Below, in pieces: positions 12,275 to 24,030 of a stretch of DNA of 64,000 nucleotides. Made by a program: the position numbers and the translations under genes. Position 1 is the first letter of the stretch. Every line of letters starts with the position of its first letter. The stretch is from NCBI GenBank assembly GCA_025766275.1, contig JAFKAC010000021.1:558001-622000 (forward strand). The letters are read 5' to 3'. Origin of the DNA: Lactarius indigo. Its lineage: Eukaryota; Basidiomycota; Agaricomycetes; Russulales; Russulaceae. The notes under the pieces are model-generated. The model had not been told where the DNA came from. It searched no databases and saw nothing but the letters and a program-made list of their open reading frames with translations.

Positions 12275-13114
12275 TCATCCGTGGGACACAGCAATCGTAC
12301 TCCACACTGCGGACGACGCGGCCGTCGCGACCGATACTCTGTGGTCGTCCCCACTTCCCAAACCGGTCAGGTACTGTCCCCACTCCTTCACTTCCTCGTC
12401 ACATGCCTCCGAGACGATCCAGTGCGTGCTGTTGACGGACGAGGCGGACGATAGCACCTCCCCCGTTACTGATGACGAAGACGACAATAACAGCGACGAG
12501 AGCTCCGAGTCCCACTCCGATTCCTGGTATGCTGAGTGAGCGCTGGTGGGGGAAACGGCATCCGGAGGAGGGTCCCGAAGGGGATGGCCGGACGCCGAGG
12601 GCGCGTCAGATACATGACTCGGTAAGGGGAGACGGCGGGCGCGACAAAGCTCGCGCACACGGGCCGTATATCTGTCATGCTACCAAAAATAAATAAGATG
12701 ACATTAAGGGCGAGCGAGACGCCAGCGTCCCTGAGAATGAGCGACCAGGGCGCAGAAAAAGAACAAAGACGCATTACGGCACCACGACCAAAAAGGCGGT
12801 GAAGGGGGGGGAGAAAAAAATTGGGAAGGCAGACTCACGATGTCTGTGACACGCTCGACCTCAGCCTCGTTCCCTGCTTTTCGCGAACGGCGGGCGATGA
12901 CCCATTGAAGTAGCTCGATAGCTTCGCTATAGGCAGCGACAGCGGAGGGTATGTCTGACCCGGAGGAGTCGAGGTGGACCGCATGTCGCGCGCGCTGGAG
13001 GGCTTTTGATAGTGTTTGTCGCGACGATTGGCGGGGCGGGCACGTTGGGAGCTTCCGGGAGTAAAAGTACGCAGGTGGTGGTTGAAGAGTGTATGGTGGA
13101 GGCGGTGAAGACAT
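12275..13114 (-). CDS. MIT-domain small protein 1
   Basis: Exon 1 (13114-12839) encodes a proline/tyrosine-rich start (MSSPPPPYTLQPPPAYFY). It then has a helical MIT-type segment: LSKALQRARHAVHLD, IPSAVAAYSEAIELLQWV and NEAEVERVTDI. A GTGAGT...GGTAG intron leads in frame to exon 2 (12679-12275), whose first residues HDRYTARVRELCRARR complete the third MIT helix. A serine-rich tail with an acidic segment follows (YQESEWDSELSSLLLSSSSS). Predicted length is 226 residues. MIT domains usually bind ESCRT-III tails, as in VPS4, but no AAA ATPase or other catalytic domain is attached here. The neighbour at 14204-14692 is a paralogue with the same exon plan. An opposite-strand frame of 153 codons overlaps exon 2 and I treat it as a shadow. 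Confidence 0.7.
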
Positions 13115-14203
13115 GGTGCGGACGCGACAGGGAGGGGGTATACTGGGATGGTGACGGAGGTGGCGAACAACAAAAGTCGGAGAGACAAGGTGGAGGAATT
13201 AAATAGGAGGGTTTAAGCTAGTGCATCGATTGGCGGGTCCCATTGTGGTAGGTGTTGGTAAGTGAGTTAGGTAAGATCGGGACGTAGCTCCTCTCGGTCT
13301 AAGCGACCTCCACTTTTACGTTTTGAATGGGAATAGACAGGAAATGGGGTCGATAAGTCGATATGCGATTCCGTGTTGGTGTTATCAGATTCAACAAGGC
13401 ATCACCCTTCATCATGCATCACGGTCGGTGCACCCTCTTCTATTGCACATCCTTGGGACAATTGGCGCCTTGATTCAGCCTTATGTCGAGAATTACTGAA
13501 CTATCTTGGCGATCACTTGATCTACAGTGCGCTCATCATTGCAACGAATACTTCCTCTCTATGCTGCCCGTCGCTTGATTCGGGTTATAAGGAGATGTGG
13601 CTCACGATCGAGCCCTCGCTTCGCTAGCCTGAAAGGCAGTGCAGCGCAACCCAGACCGGTCATACCGCGACACCCCTAGCGTTCGTTGCATTACCGAATT
13701 GGCTGCCGCACAATGTCTGGTAAATACGAACCATGCCCGCGGGTTTCTGTGCTGATCGCACCTTTGATTACTGAGCGCCTGCCACTTGGATGGATCGTCA
13801 ACTTTGAAATTCGTGCCCACGAAGGGAACGGGAGCGAGCAAGCTCCAGAGCTAGAGTCCTGACCGACTAGACCACGCTGGTATCCAGGCACTCTACTGAA
13901 TTTGCCCTGTTTCGTCACAAACCGAACCCATCGCACCTGGGCTAAGCGCTGAGCATCGCCGAAAATCGGATTCTGCAGAAAGTAACTGGATTGTGATTAA
14001 ACGAGTGTCGGTAAATTCCTTTGAAGGAGAATATGAAAGAACTAGTACTGTAACGAAAAATGAGTGTTTTTACAGTATTGCTAGTCCAAGAGCTATCCGG
14101 GTATTGGGTATCAAGGCTGCAACAAGAAAATGATAATATTACACTCCATGTTATGTTCATGTGACGTCATCAATTAAACCCCATCTGTATGGCCACACCT
14201 GGG
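13115..14203. other. Intergenic between the two MIT genes
   Basis: About 1.1 kb. It holds the tRNA-like fragment described separately (13790-13885), an AT-rich part (13950-14180) and the upstream region of MIT protein 1. No coding region is supported. Confidence 0.4.
13790..13885 (-). repeat. tRNA-like fragment, possible SINE head or tRNA pseudogene
   Basis: Read on the minus strand, GTGGTCTAGTCGGTCAGGAC fits a tRNA D-arm with a pol III A box. About 40 bases later comes GGCACGAATTTC, a degenerate B box (consensus GGTTCGANNCC). A good acceptor stem and an anticodon stem are not evident, so it is not called as a working tRNA. A tRNA-derived SINE is an alternative. Confidence 0.4.
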
Positions 14204-14692
14204 CTAGTTGTGGGAGATCTTTTCCTGTGGTGGTGGTCCATGGCTAGGCTCCGCCGTGTACGCGGGCGGGGCACCCATAGGGAACGCGGACTCCAGCATC
14301 AGCGAAGATGACCGATCGCTGCCGAACTGAGGCCGAGAGGACTGATACTCGTATGGCGGAGGTGGCACCGTGCAAGACACAGACAGCTGGCGCATCCGCT
14401 CGGTATACCCGTCACACTACATTTCGTTAGGATCAGCGCATACCTAACAAGAGAGGGATCTGTGACGTACGATGGCGGCCAGCTGGCGAGCTTCTGCGTG
14501 AGCACCGTGGCGCTCCAGACGGGCCCGGATGGTGCGGAGACGCCGTACACTCTCGGTATATGCGAGCAGCGCCCCCGAGGGGTCCGTGTTCGCCGTGTCG
14601 AGCTCGACGGCCGATTGGGCTAGGGCTAGGGCGTCGGCGACGGTGCGCCTCCAGGAGCGAGTGGGGGTCGCGACACGGTGTGCTTCAGACAT
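14204..14692 (-). CDS. MIT-domain small protein 2
   Basis: Exon 1 (14692-14471) starts MSEAHRVATPTRSW and carries MIT-like helices VADALALAQSAVELD, PSGALLAYTESVRRLRTI and HAEARQLAAI. A GTACGT...ATGTAG intron joins in frame to exon 2 (14416-14204), which continues CDGYTERMRQLSVS and ends in a proline/tyrosine-rich tail with PPPPYEY and PPAYTAEPSHGPPPQ. Predicted length is 144 residues. The exon plan, intron position before the Y-x-x-R-[VM]-R motif and PPxY content match MIT protein 1, so the two are tandem paralogues. PPxY-like motifs could bind WW domains of NEDD4-type ligases, which would fit endosomal sorting; that is inference. Confidence 0.72.
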
Positions 14693-15880
14693 GTGCGTGC
14701 ACGAGATGGGACGCTGGCACAGTGATAGGGATGGAGGAGGAAAATTTGAGCAGGCAGTCCCTGCTCATTAAGAGTCGGGGGCGGGATAGCGTGGGAAGGT
14801 CCAAATAAAGAGCCGATACGTAAAAGAGGCTCTACAATTCGTGCACAAGCGATGTCGCGGACGTGGAAACGGAAGGAAGTTGAGGTATGATGGCCGTATT
14901 TGGCGAAGCACGCGCGCGTAGAACCATGCGTGGCACACTGACCAGGTACCACAGAAGTCGTTTGTCCGCGGATCTGCCCAAGAACGAAGGGAGGTCGAAC
15001 CCACTCTGACGGGCTTCTAAGTCCTGGCAGCACGATGGTGGTGCAGACAAGGGCCAAATGCGAAAAAAGGAATAAACGAATGTCACGATCTACGCCGAAT
15101 GGAAATTTCGCCGAGCGGACGGACTCAGTGCGTCGACCGCACTACGATCGACCCTCGGAAACTTGTTCGGAGTGAACGATTTTAAACTATTGTACGTCAC
15201 CCGAGGCGAGAGGGGTATTTAGTTCACTTTCAAAATCGCGACTCGAGCGAGCAACGTGAACGAGTAGAGAATACCTCCCCGTGCTGGTGACAAAACTCCG
15301 TGGCACACTCGGTCTATGACGATTTTGGCTGTGCCCTCAGGGCTACAGTAGTACTCAGTGTAGTGATGGTGAATCTGGATCGCGACCGTATAACCAATTT
15401 CCAATTTGGAGGTGCCACTCTCAGTGTGGTACCACCGTGCCCTATTCGTTGGCTATTAGTTAGCTGGAGCCATGTGTGCACCGCACCATACGATGCTGTA
15501 CATGATGTTGGCAAGACACACGTTTGTCAACATGAGGGTCAAGTCTCCCCAGAAAGTTCTGAATTCCCAACGTTTACGTTCACAATCCCGCGGGGCCAAT
15601 TCCAATAATTACGAATCCCCAACCTTGAGCTTGAACCCCCACTTGGCAAGGAAGGCCACAAACCGTCCAGTTGTCACTGTCTTTGTCCCCTCTATGACCG
15701 AGTCCGCGGGGCCGAAACAAACGCGGACGGCTCGAATCGGGCTGCAAGCGCTGGATCTGTGGAGACGACCTCTACAAGTCTGGTTCGTATTTCCATCGCA
15801 ACTAAGTTACCCAGATATGATAATGTATAATGTCCTTTCCTTTCCTTCTCCTCTGAATTATTATGGTTACCAAGTGTATT
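14693..15880. other. Intergenic, no gene recognised
   Basis: About 1.2 kb between MIT protein 2 and the first gene of the unknown pair. Several open frames overlap on both strands around 14700-15060 and 15300-15900, none with a recognisable domain or splice structure. Confidence 0.35.
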
Positions 15881-16697
15881 CTAATGGCATGACAATTGCG
15901 CCACGCTCGTTCTCTTGACATGTGCAAGACGGAAGAACCAACTCGTGCGCTCTTTCCATGACGCTACGCTTCTGACCGTATACTCCGACCAGATGGCCGA
16001 ACTCGCTTCAGACGCGTCTGACGGAATCGAGTAGACATTTCTAGCGTCAGAGTCGTCGGCCCCAGACACGTCGTTCCCCCCAATTTCGTCTTCCACCTCT
16101 TCATTGTGACCTTCCGGTACTATATCTTTGACCGAACTCGCTTCAGACGTGTCTGACGGACGGAACGGGCATTCTATTCTGGAGCCAGAGTCGTCGGCCC
16201 TAGACATGCCGTGCTCCCTATATTCGTCTTCTACATCTTCCTTGCGACCTTCCAGTAGGTCTTTCATCTGGTATATCAGACGTACCAGAGCTTGAACTCG
16301 GGTGTGGTCTTCGACTCGGAGGCCGTGCTCCCCCATTGAATTGTAAATGATTTTTATTACTTCAGCGAGTGGGAGGATGTCTTCTGGTGACTTCCCTTCA
16401 TCACGCCAGGCTCTACTCAGTACGTGAGGTCGGTGACTCGAAGTTGACGCCAAAGTATACTCACAAAGACGCCACCAAATCTTCAATATCGTTCTTTCTG
16501 GCCACAACTGGACACTTCGAGCGGGGGAAAAGACGTTTCGCAATTGCATGCCAGAGGTGGCGAGGTGGCGCCGCCCAATCGTCGGGGAGGGGATTCCGTT
16601 TTATGGCGGTAAGCACTCGACGCGGACTCTTGCTTCGGGGTCTGGTTTCTCCGGTAGAACTTCTTTGCACAGATTGATTGGTGAGTGGACACGCCAT
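15881..16697 (-). CDS. Uncharacterised protein, copy A of a tandem pair
   Basis: Two exons: 16697-16465 (MACPLTNQSVQ...PRHLWHAIAKRLFPRSKCP...NDIEDLVAS) and 16412-15881. They are joined in frame across a GTGAGT...GAGTAG intron that spans a conserved block. Predicted length is 254 residues. The second exon begins AWRDEGKSPEDILPLAEVIK, then RALVRLIYQMKDLLEGRKED-like helical sequence (VQALVRL here). It ends in two related acidic/serine repeats (GMSRADDSGSRIECPF and NDVSGADDSDARNVYS), each followed by SDTSEASS or SDASEASS. I recognise no family. The copy at 17710-18526 has the same length and exon plan, and the two diverge most at the last ~12 residues. Confidence 0.62.
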
Positions 16698-17709
16698 TGC
16701 CAACGCGTTACGAGGTAACCCATCGCCTTCATCAACACTTCAATCGAATATATACCGATCTGGTGCCAAATGTCTGTAGCTGCGCCGTCCACTGAGGCGA
16801 CCGGGGCATCATGCAGTGGTCGCATCTCCCATTCTATGGTGGCGAAGCAATACTATCCCCAGGCTCCGGTACGCCTAGAACGTGCCAGTCGCATATGATA
16901 CGTCGCCACAGGCGCACTCCCATTTACCTCCAAGCCTGGAGTCTTTAGTAATATATCTAGATCTCTTCAAGAGTGATCGAGTGATTGCCCAAGTGCCCTA
17001 TCCGCCTGTCCTCATCTAAGTTTTCCCGATTATGGTTACTGTATTGGGAGGCAACTAAAACTAAGATAGTTTATTGTGGCTCTAGACTGGTGGTGGTCTG
17101 TATGTGGATAACCTACGATACAGTACTGTATACGAATCCTCATCATGGTCGAGTCCTAACGTTGACCAGGGAGGTTCACGTGACCTGATTCCTCAGTCAA
17201 GTCCTCAGCTCGGTGGGCAATTTACCGTAAAGATAATCCAAGGGAATAAAACCCAATGTTCGCAATCCAGCGGACTAGTTCTAACGATTGCAAACTCTCA
17301 ACTTCGCCCTTCCTCGAACCATCGCATTGTCCTCTCTGTGATCGAGTTTAAGGCGAGTGTGACCCATAAGATGGCACAGTGGTTCGCGAGCAGAAGGAAC
17401 TTGAAAGATTCAACTATTGAGAGGAAACTACTGTAGTTGAATACAGTAGATTGAGCTTAGGGCTCTGAGTCGTAGGTCTTTAAGTACTCTTCGAGTCAGA
17501 CGACGTCACCTATTAGCCATCTCAGAAAACGAGTCACCGAACAAGTCACGTACAAACCAAGCTATTACAAGTCAACGTGGAGCAGAACAGAAGAAAATAG
17601 TAAACGTCGCCAGGTATCTTCACGGTATCTTCAAACCCCTCCCCCCCCCCCCCCCCCCTTCTCTTCTCTAAGTTCTCTTCTCTTCCGAATCATGGCCACC
17701 GAACGCATT
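16698..17709. other. Spacer between the tandem copies
   Basis: About 1 kb. Contains several TACTGTA/TACAGTA heptamers (17037-17130 and 17430-17450) and an 18-base C run at 17641-17658 just downstream of copy B. No gene seen. Confidence 0.45.
17641..17658. repeat. C18 homopolymer run
   Basis: Eighteen consecutive C on the plus strand immediately 3' of copy B of the unknown pair. A likely length-variable, assembly-error-prone site. Confidence 0.9.
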
Positions 17710-18526
17710 CTAAAGGCGCGACATTTGGGCCCCACTCCCACCAGCAGGACGGAAGAAACAACTCGTGCGCTCTTTCCATGACGCGACGCTTCTGACCGTA
17801 TACTCCGAACAGATGGCCGAGGTCGCTTCAGACGCGTCTGACGGAATCGAGTAGACATTTCTAGCGTCAGAGTCGTCGGCCTCAGACATGTCGTTCTCCC
17901 CAATTTCGTCTTCCACCTCTTCATCTTCATTGTGACCTTCCAGTACTATGTCTTTGACCGAACTCGCTTCAGACGTGTCTGACGGACGGAACGGGCATGC
18001 TATTCTGGAGCCAGAGTCGTCGGCCCTAGACATGCCGTGCTCCCTATATTCGTCTTCTACATCTTCCTTGCGACCTTCCAGTAGGTCTTTCATCTGGTAT
18101 ATCAGGCGTACCAGAGCTCGAACTCGGGTGTGGTCTTCGACTCGGAGGCCGTGCTCCCCCATCGACTTGTAAATGATTTTTATTACTTCAGCGAGTGGGA
18201 GGATGTCTTCTGGTGACTTCCCTTCATCACGCCAGGCTCTACTCAGTACGTGAGGTCGGTGACTCGAAGTTGACGCCAAAGTATACTCACAAAGATGCCA
18301 CCAAATCTTCAATATCGTCCTTTCTGGTCACAATTAGACACTTCGAGCGGGGGAAAAGACGTTTTGCAATTGCATGCCAGAAGTGGCGAGGTAGTGTTGC
18401 CCAACTGTCGGGGAGAGGATTCCATTTTATCGCGGTATCCACCCGATGCGGACTCTTGCTTCGGGGACCGATATCCCCGGTGGCCCCCCTTCTGTGCACG
18501 GATTGTTTGGTGAGGGGATATACCAT
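17710..18526 (-). CDS. Uncharacterised protein, copy B of a tandem pair
   Basis: Exons 18526-18291 (MVYPLTKQSVHRRG...PRHFWHAIAKRLFPRSKC...DDIEDLVAS) and 18238-17710 join in frame to 254 residues, the same length as copy A (15881-16697). The sequences differ by scattered substitutions and compensating small indels: one extra codon in exon 1 here, one fewer in exon 2. The acidic repeat is extended here (EGHNEDEEVEDEIGEND). Copies match at nucleotide level through the intron as well, indicating recent tandem duplication. The conserved reading frame despite indels supports a real protein. Function unknown. Confidence 0.62.
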
Positions 18527-19637
18527 TGCAAAGGTGCGCTGCAAATCGTCGAGGTCACTGTACTAGGATAGGCCTCGTGGCGGCCATCGTGCCTTTGTAC
18601 TCCGAGTACACCGTTTTAGGATTCTACTGGGCAGTGCAATGAGAACCTGGGCTTTTCGCTCGGATCTCGCGGTCCGGTCCACTCCAGCATCACAACAACA
18701 CTACAGTATGTCCGAGTCGCAGAACAGAAGACTCAGGCCGGCGTTTCGACAATGGGAAGCCATAGTGTGGTGATTATTCCGACCACGGAGTGCCACGACC
18801 AGCGGAGTCGAACCCGTGGGGCGAAATCTAGACAGTACACCCAGCACTGTACTGTACTGTACCATGAAAAAAATTCTCTCGAGGCACCAGTTTTGCTCCG
18901 CCGTCAAGCGCGTCAGGTCCGCCGTCCAAAGTTAAATGGCACGTTATACCGTTTTTGGACTAGCTTGAGCTTGCCTCAGTAGCCTCAGCAGTGGGCGCTA
19001 TAGTATCATCGGGAGGCACGAGTGATCTTGGGCCACAATGTGACGCCTTCCATTACCCACCGCTATTCCCGAGTCGGTTAAGCGCTACCACAGTATTCGT
19101 AAGCACGGGCGGGTTTTACTATAATCGACGCCTGCCTGCGTGCCCAAAGCATGATCTTGATGTAAAGTGGACCGGGACAGGATACTCGCCTGGTGCCAGG
19201 AGAGTCGGATGTGCACCTGTCATATAGTATTATTGAGCATTTCCCTCATTATTTGAAAGACTCATCCTCTCCAGTCCCTTTGGCCTCTTGTGACTCAAGC
19301 GCCGTTTGTTGCATTCTGACGTTCAATGCCAAAATCTGAGTTGGTAAGGTACCGAGGTACAGCACAAATGGGCGAATAAACCTCGAAAAAGCAAAGCGTG
19401 TGGTCATGGTTCGTATTTTGTGCCTAATTGCTTCATTTCGCGACAATGGATGGTCGAACCAAACTGGTGCGTGAATATGTCTCCAATACGAACGGTTATC
19501 GACTGCATCTCTCACATTATCACACCTCATCAAGCTACTGTTCCAATTTTCAAGAGTATACAATGGGAATATCAATATCATCCGTTGCGTATCCGGCTAT
19601 GCAATAAGTTACAGATGCAGCAACAGGGCCATTCTAG
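18527..19637. other. Intergenic, no gene recognised
   Basis: About 1.1 kb with a short GTACT tandem run near 18846-18862. A B-box-like GGTTCGACTCC lies on the minus strand near 18806-18820 without a convincing partner A box or acceptor stem. The end near 19638 is the 3' flank of the P4-ATPase gene. Confidence 0.35.
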
Positions 19638-22600
19638 CTAGAGCTTCGTCGTGGCCTCAGGTGCGATGCGACTCTTAATCACCTTGATGATCCAAAGAGG
19701 TAGCGCGCTTATCGCAACGATAACCGCGACTTTCCATCCAAACCGCACTGAGACGACGAACGATAGATCTGGGAACAAGGAAGCGTGAGTTGAAAGTAAA
19801 AATGTAGGAAAAAAAAAAACGGAAATGAAGTGGGAGTTTAAGAGGCGGTGACGGCGGACGGACGAGTGGGGACGTAAAATGCAAAAACAAACGCACCGAA
19901 ATATTCGGGGAGAAAAACCATGCTAAAGGCGTAGATGCCGAGAGTGACGACTTCCGAAATGATCATGTATACGTGCCTGCGCGCGGAAAGAGTTCAGAAT
20001 TCGCGAATGAGAAGTATAAAAAAATATGATGCACGAATGGCACGGACGTAAAGACGGTACGTACCAGATCGTGATCTCCAATGCGACCATGATAAGTTCA
20101 TTGAGGATCAGCGCAGTGAAGGAGATGGCAACAATGTTCAGAAATTCGTTCTCGAAGAGCACGAGTGAGATGATCATGATCGCAGCGCCTTACGAGTATG
20201 TGAGACAACAATGTACCGCGACGAGAACGTGGAGAGCCGCGAACCTTGGTAGAGGCTGATCATGAGCCAGATAAAAAAGGTCTTATAAGATAATGCTCGG
20301 CCCTAGGAATCGACAGTCAGAACGATTGCGAGTGAGAACAAGAAGCCCGATGCGCACCTTGGTCAGGTCCTTATAGAGCTCTGGATATGATAGCGCTAAG
20401 TCCTCGTTCAGATCGCGGTCGAGCACGAGTGAGAACACAGGCGCCATCGTGTACAACGTCGCATAGCCGACCATAAGCCAGCCCTGGTAGAGCGCGATGG
20501 GGGCAAAGTAGAAGATGGAGGAGAAAACGGCCTGCATGACGGATATGATGAGCCCGCGGTGGATGACGAACTGCGCTAGCTTGGCCGAGCGCCGGTACGA
20601 ATTACGCCCATGCCAGAGGAGGAGCTTCGTGAGGTGGCTGAACTGCGTCACGGAAAAGTCGGCAGCGAGTGAGGCTTGCTTGCCTTCTTTGCCAACGATA
20701 CCGACGCCTGCAAATATACATACGTTAGCGAGCGTCGGACAGAGTGGGGAAAAGGGACTACGCACCGACGTCAGCAGCCTGGATCATGCTCACGTCGTTC
20801 CCACCATCACCGATGCAGCACACGCGCTTCTTAGTATAGCTCCGGATAAGTCGGGCGACATCGGCCTTCTGCGTAGGCGAGCATCGACACGCGACAACTG
20901 CGGAAAGTTTGGTCGTGATCTCTATGAACTCGTTTTTGAATAGGTTGAGGCAGAGCTACAAAAATGTGAGCCGATCTAGAGCGTCACCGTCGTCTCAGAA
21001 TAGGGTTCGCTGACCTGGAGCGACTCCCCGTCGATGACGAGACAGCAATCGAGCTTATTCTGTAAAAAGTCTAGCTCGTTCTGGACCTCCTCGGCAGTTT
21101 TTACTGCGAACCAACATGACATAAGAAAGTAGAAGTCAAGGTGGAAGCGGTCGACTCACGCTTTGAAACCTGGTGAATGTACTGGTTGCGAGCGACCAAC
21201 TTGGTCGAGATGGCGATGACCGTGGCCGTCTCGATCTTGTCTCCTGTAAGCATCCATATTTTGATGCCCGCGTTCCGCAGCAGCTCCAGCGTCCCACGAA
21301 CGTCGTCCTGCAGCTTGTCCTCGACACCGGTGAGCCCGAGTAGCTCGAGTTCGCGTTCGAGAGAGTCTGCGACGACAGCTGCCATTGCTTCGTTACGGCC
21401 CTCAAGGCGCACGCTGGCGGCGTGGTGTCGCGTCTTGAATTCTTCATAAGCAGCCTCGGAGAGCCGCCGCCGTGCGACGACGAGCGTGCGCAAACCCTCG
21501 CGCGCCATATTCGCCGTCTCTTCCTCAAGCCAGTCATTGCGTTGGACGATGCGCGCCATGACGACGTCGGCGCCCTTTTGCAGGAAAGAGAGTTCGCCAG
21601 ATGCGGTGTCTCTTACGACGATGCCCATGCGCTTGGACTCGGAAGTGAAAGGGAAGAGCTCGAGGACGTCGTAAGCAATTGTTGAGCCAGATGGCGTGCG
21701 AAGTTCTATGCGCGTGCGGTCGCGGAATGTAAGTGTTAGGCCGACAGATGAGGTCCACTTGACGATGGCAACTTCGTCAGGTGAAGAGGCTTGGTAGGTG
21801 ACAGAGCCATCATCGTTAGTGACAGGGGTGACCTAGAGAGACGTTTGTCGGGGACGTGTAGTATGAGAATGGACGGAACGTACATTGTGGCACAGGGCAA
21901 GACTGAGAACGACGTCACGAACGCGTGCAGATATGTCGCGACGACCACGTGTAGCCAATTGGATGCCAGTCGACAACGAGCCGTGCCTAGCGTGGGCCGC
22001 TAAACTTGACTGAGCATAGGCGATTAGCGGAAATAGGACAATCTCACCATCGGCCCCGAAAGCGGTGCTGAGTTGGTGGGTGACCTCATCCATTGTGTCA
22101 TACCCAAACGACATTGTGCCCATATGCAGTTTCTTCATTTCCATCTCTAAGCAGTATAACATATAAGGAAGGATCTGCGAATTTTGTTTAGAAAGGGACT
22201 TGCCATTCTGGGTCAATGTGCCGGTCTTGTCACTGAGAAGATACTCGATTCGGCCGAGCTCTTCCGGTAGAGTGCTCGTTCGTACGATCGTGCCCGGAAT
22301 CTCGTTGTCGTTCATAATGAGGTGCGCGTACACCGTCTTGCCCATGTCCAGGTTTACACGTAAACTATGTTGAAATGAGCCCAATGTTTCGCAACGCCAG
22401 GTCGCGCTCACCTGATAGGGATGATAGACGAGAACAGGATCAAGAACCGGAACACGTAGATGTACCACAACCCACGGAACCCGTTAAGCGCAACCAGCGC
22501 GACAGACAGCGCGAATGTGACTGTACATAAAATCTTTCATCCTTGCTATAAGCGCGCACGACTCTAGGGGAGAGCGCATACGACTTACCTTGGCCAGTTT

Positions 22601-24030
22601 GTTGATCTCCAAGTCCAACAACCCAACCTTCGTCTGTGGGTGACTCGTGTTCATCACTGCGCGCGTCTCGGGCCCCGTGTACACCACGAAACCAATAGCA
22701 GAGCCCGAGGCGAGTACGGTATTTGCCCACAGCACGTTCTCAGCTGAGAGCGGTTCTACTGTTGGTACTTGCACCATTGGTACTTCGTTGGAGGATATGC
22801 TGGGTGGTGTGTTGATCGTAAACGTGCCAATGAATGCGTGAATGTCCTTAGTAGGTGCATCCGCTGCGTATCATAAAGGGAAATAATAAGGATAAGTGAT
22901 CATTCTGACGTCGGGAAAGCGGTGGCGCACCATAGATATCTGCGTCGAGGTTGAGGAGCTCCTGGTCCGAAGGCAGCTTTTGCGTTGCTGGGACGGCGAC
23001 GCGCAGCTTCCAGTCTGTTTCGCCGTCCAGTTGGTCGGTTCGGATAAAGCATGTACCTGATGAGTCGGATGTGCGGAGGAGGACGAGGTCGGCTGGCACG
23101 CGCTGGTTCTTCTCGAGAAGGACGAGGTCGCCGACACGGATGGAGGAGGAAGGGATGGAACGTGTAGGAGGGAGGTTGTCTTCGAGACGAAAACTCGATG
23201 GGTCTTCATCGTTCGACGAGGTGAGGACTAGGTAGCGAGCAGAGTTAGCCTCGCGATCGCGCAAGTTGCGTTTGTAGTCGTCGTGGGCTTCCTTTCCCAT
23301 CGTCACGAGGAGAACGAAGGCCAGCGGGGCGATGTACGTCACAAGGAAACCTGAGGGGGAACTATCAAGAATAACTGTATTGGACAGAAGGGCGGCATAC
23401 CAGTTTTGAGAGCAGGAACGAACTGGGAAAGTGCGACGAGGAGAAAATAGAGGTTGAAGAAGAACTTGAATTGTTCGTAAAAGACGATGGGCAGGAACGT
23501 GAACACATTGTACTTCTGGTTGCGGACGATGTTTGGAGGGAACTTGCTCTGTAGTTTGTCTTTTGGGCATGTGTGAGTGGACCTCCAGAGGAGAGACCGT
23601 GAGGTGCGCACCTGGAGGTCGCAGGGGCACAGTCCGGGATTTATCTTTTGACCCCCGTCGTAAGATTGATCGCTAGCGCAGGTTCATATCATCAATGGAG
23701 GGGTAAATACACAGATGGACGCACCTGGGATGTTGTATCGGATGCCCTCTCAACAGCGGGTGACCCACCCTCTTCATCGTGAAGAAAGCCGGAATCGTGC
23801 TCACCCTCACCTAGGAGCGTTGCTTCTTCCTCGGGCTCTCCTTCTCCATACTGATTTCTCCGCTTTCCTTTTCTCCGAGCGGAAGACGCGGCGTTGAAAG
23901 AGGAAAGCATTGGTGAACCCGGGCGCGAGCCGGATGCGATCGAAGGCGTGGTATCCTGCTGAGTGTCGAGACGCGTGTAGCCGTTTCGGTTTCTTGACTT
24001 GCGGAGTGTGTGCAAACGAATATCTGACAT
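19638..24030 (-). CDS. NEO1: NEO1-type P4-ATPase (phospholipid flippase)
   Basis: Multi-exon gene with stop at 19638 and start at 24030 ([18 protein letters not shown]). Family hallmarks in order: an acidic cytosolic N-tail; [19 protein letters not shown] and FVPALKTG; actuator motif [12 protein letters not shown]; phosphorylation motif [12 protein letters not shown] near 22230; KGADVVM near 21580; [10 protein letters not shown] near 21240; [18 protein letters not shown] near 20800; C-terminal helices through [20 protein letters not shown]. KFPxNxVRNQKYN and [19 protein letters not shown] resemble the Neo1/ATP9 subgroup rather than Drs2/Dnf. In yeast this enzyme flips phosphatidylethanolamine at Golgi/endosomal membranes without a Cdc50 partner. 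Introns are numerous and short; for example exon 1 ends at SDTTSQ and resumes after a ~50-bp intron. No break seen. Confidence 0.93.

Noticed and set aside
18790..18870. Possible tRNA from a perfect B box (GGTTCGACTCC, minus strand)
   Set aside because: No matching A box at the right distance and no acceptor stem can be drawn.
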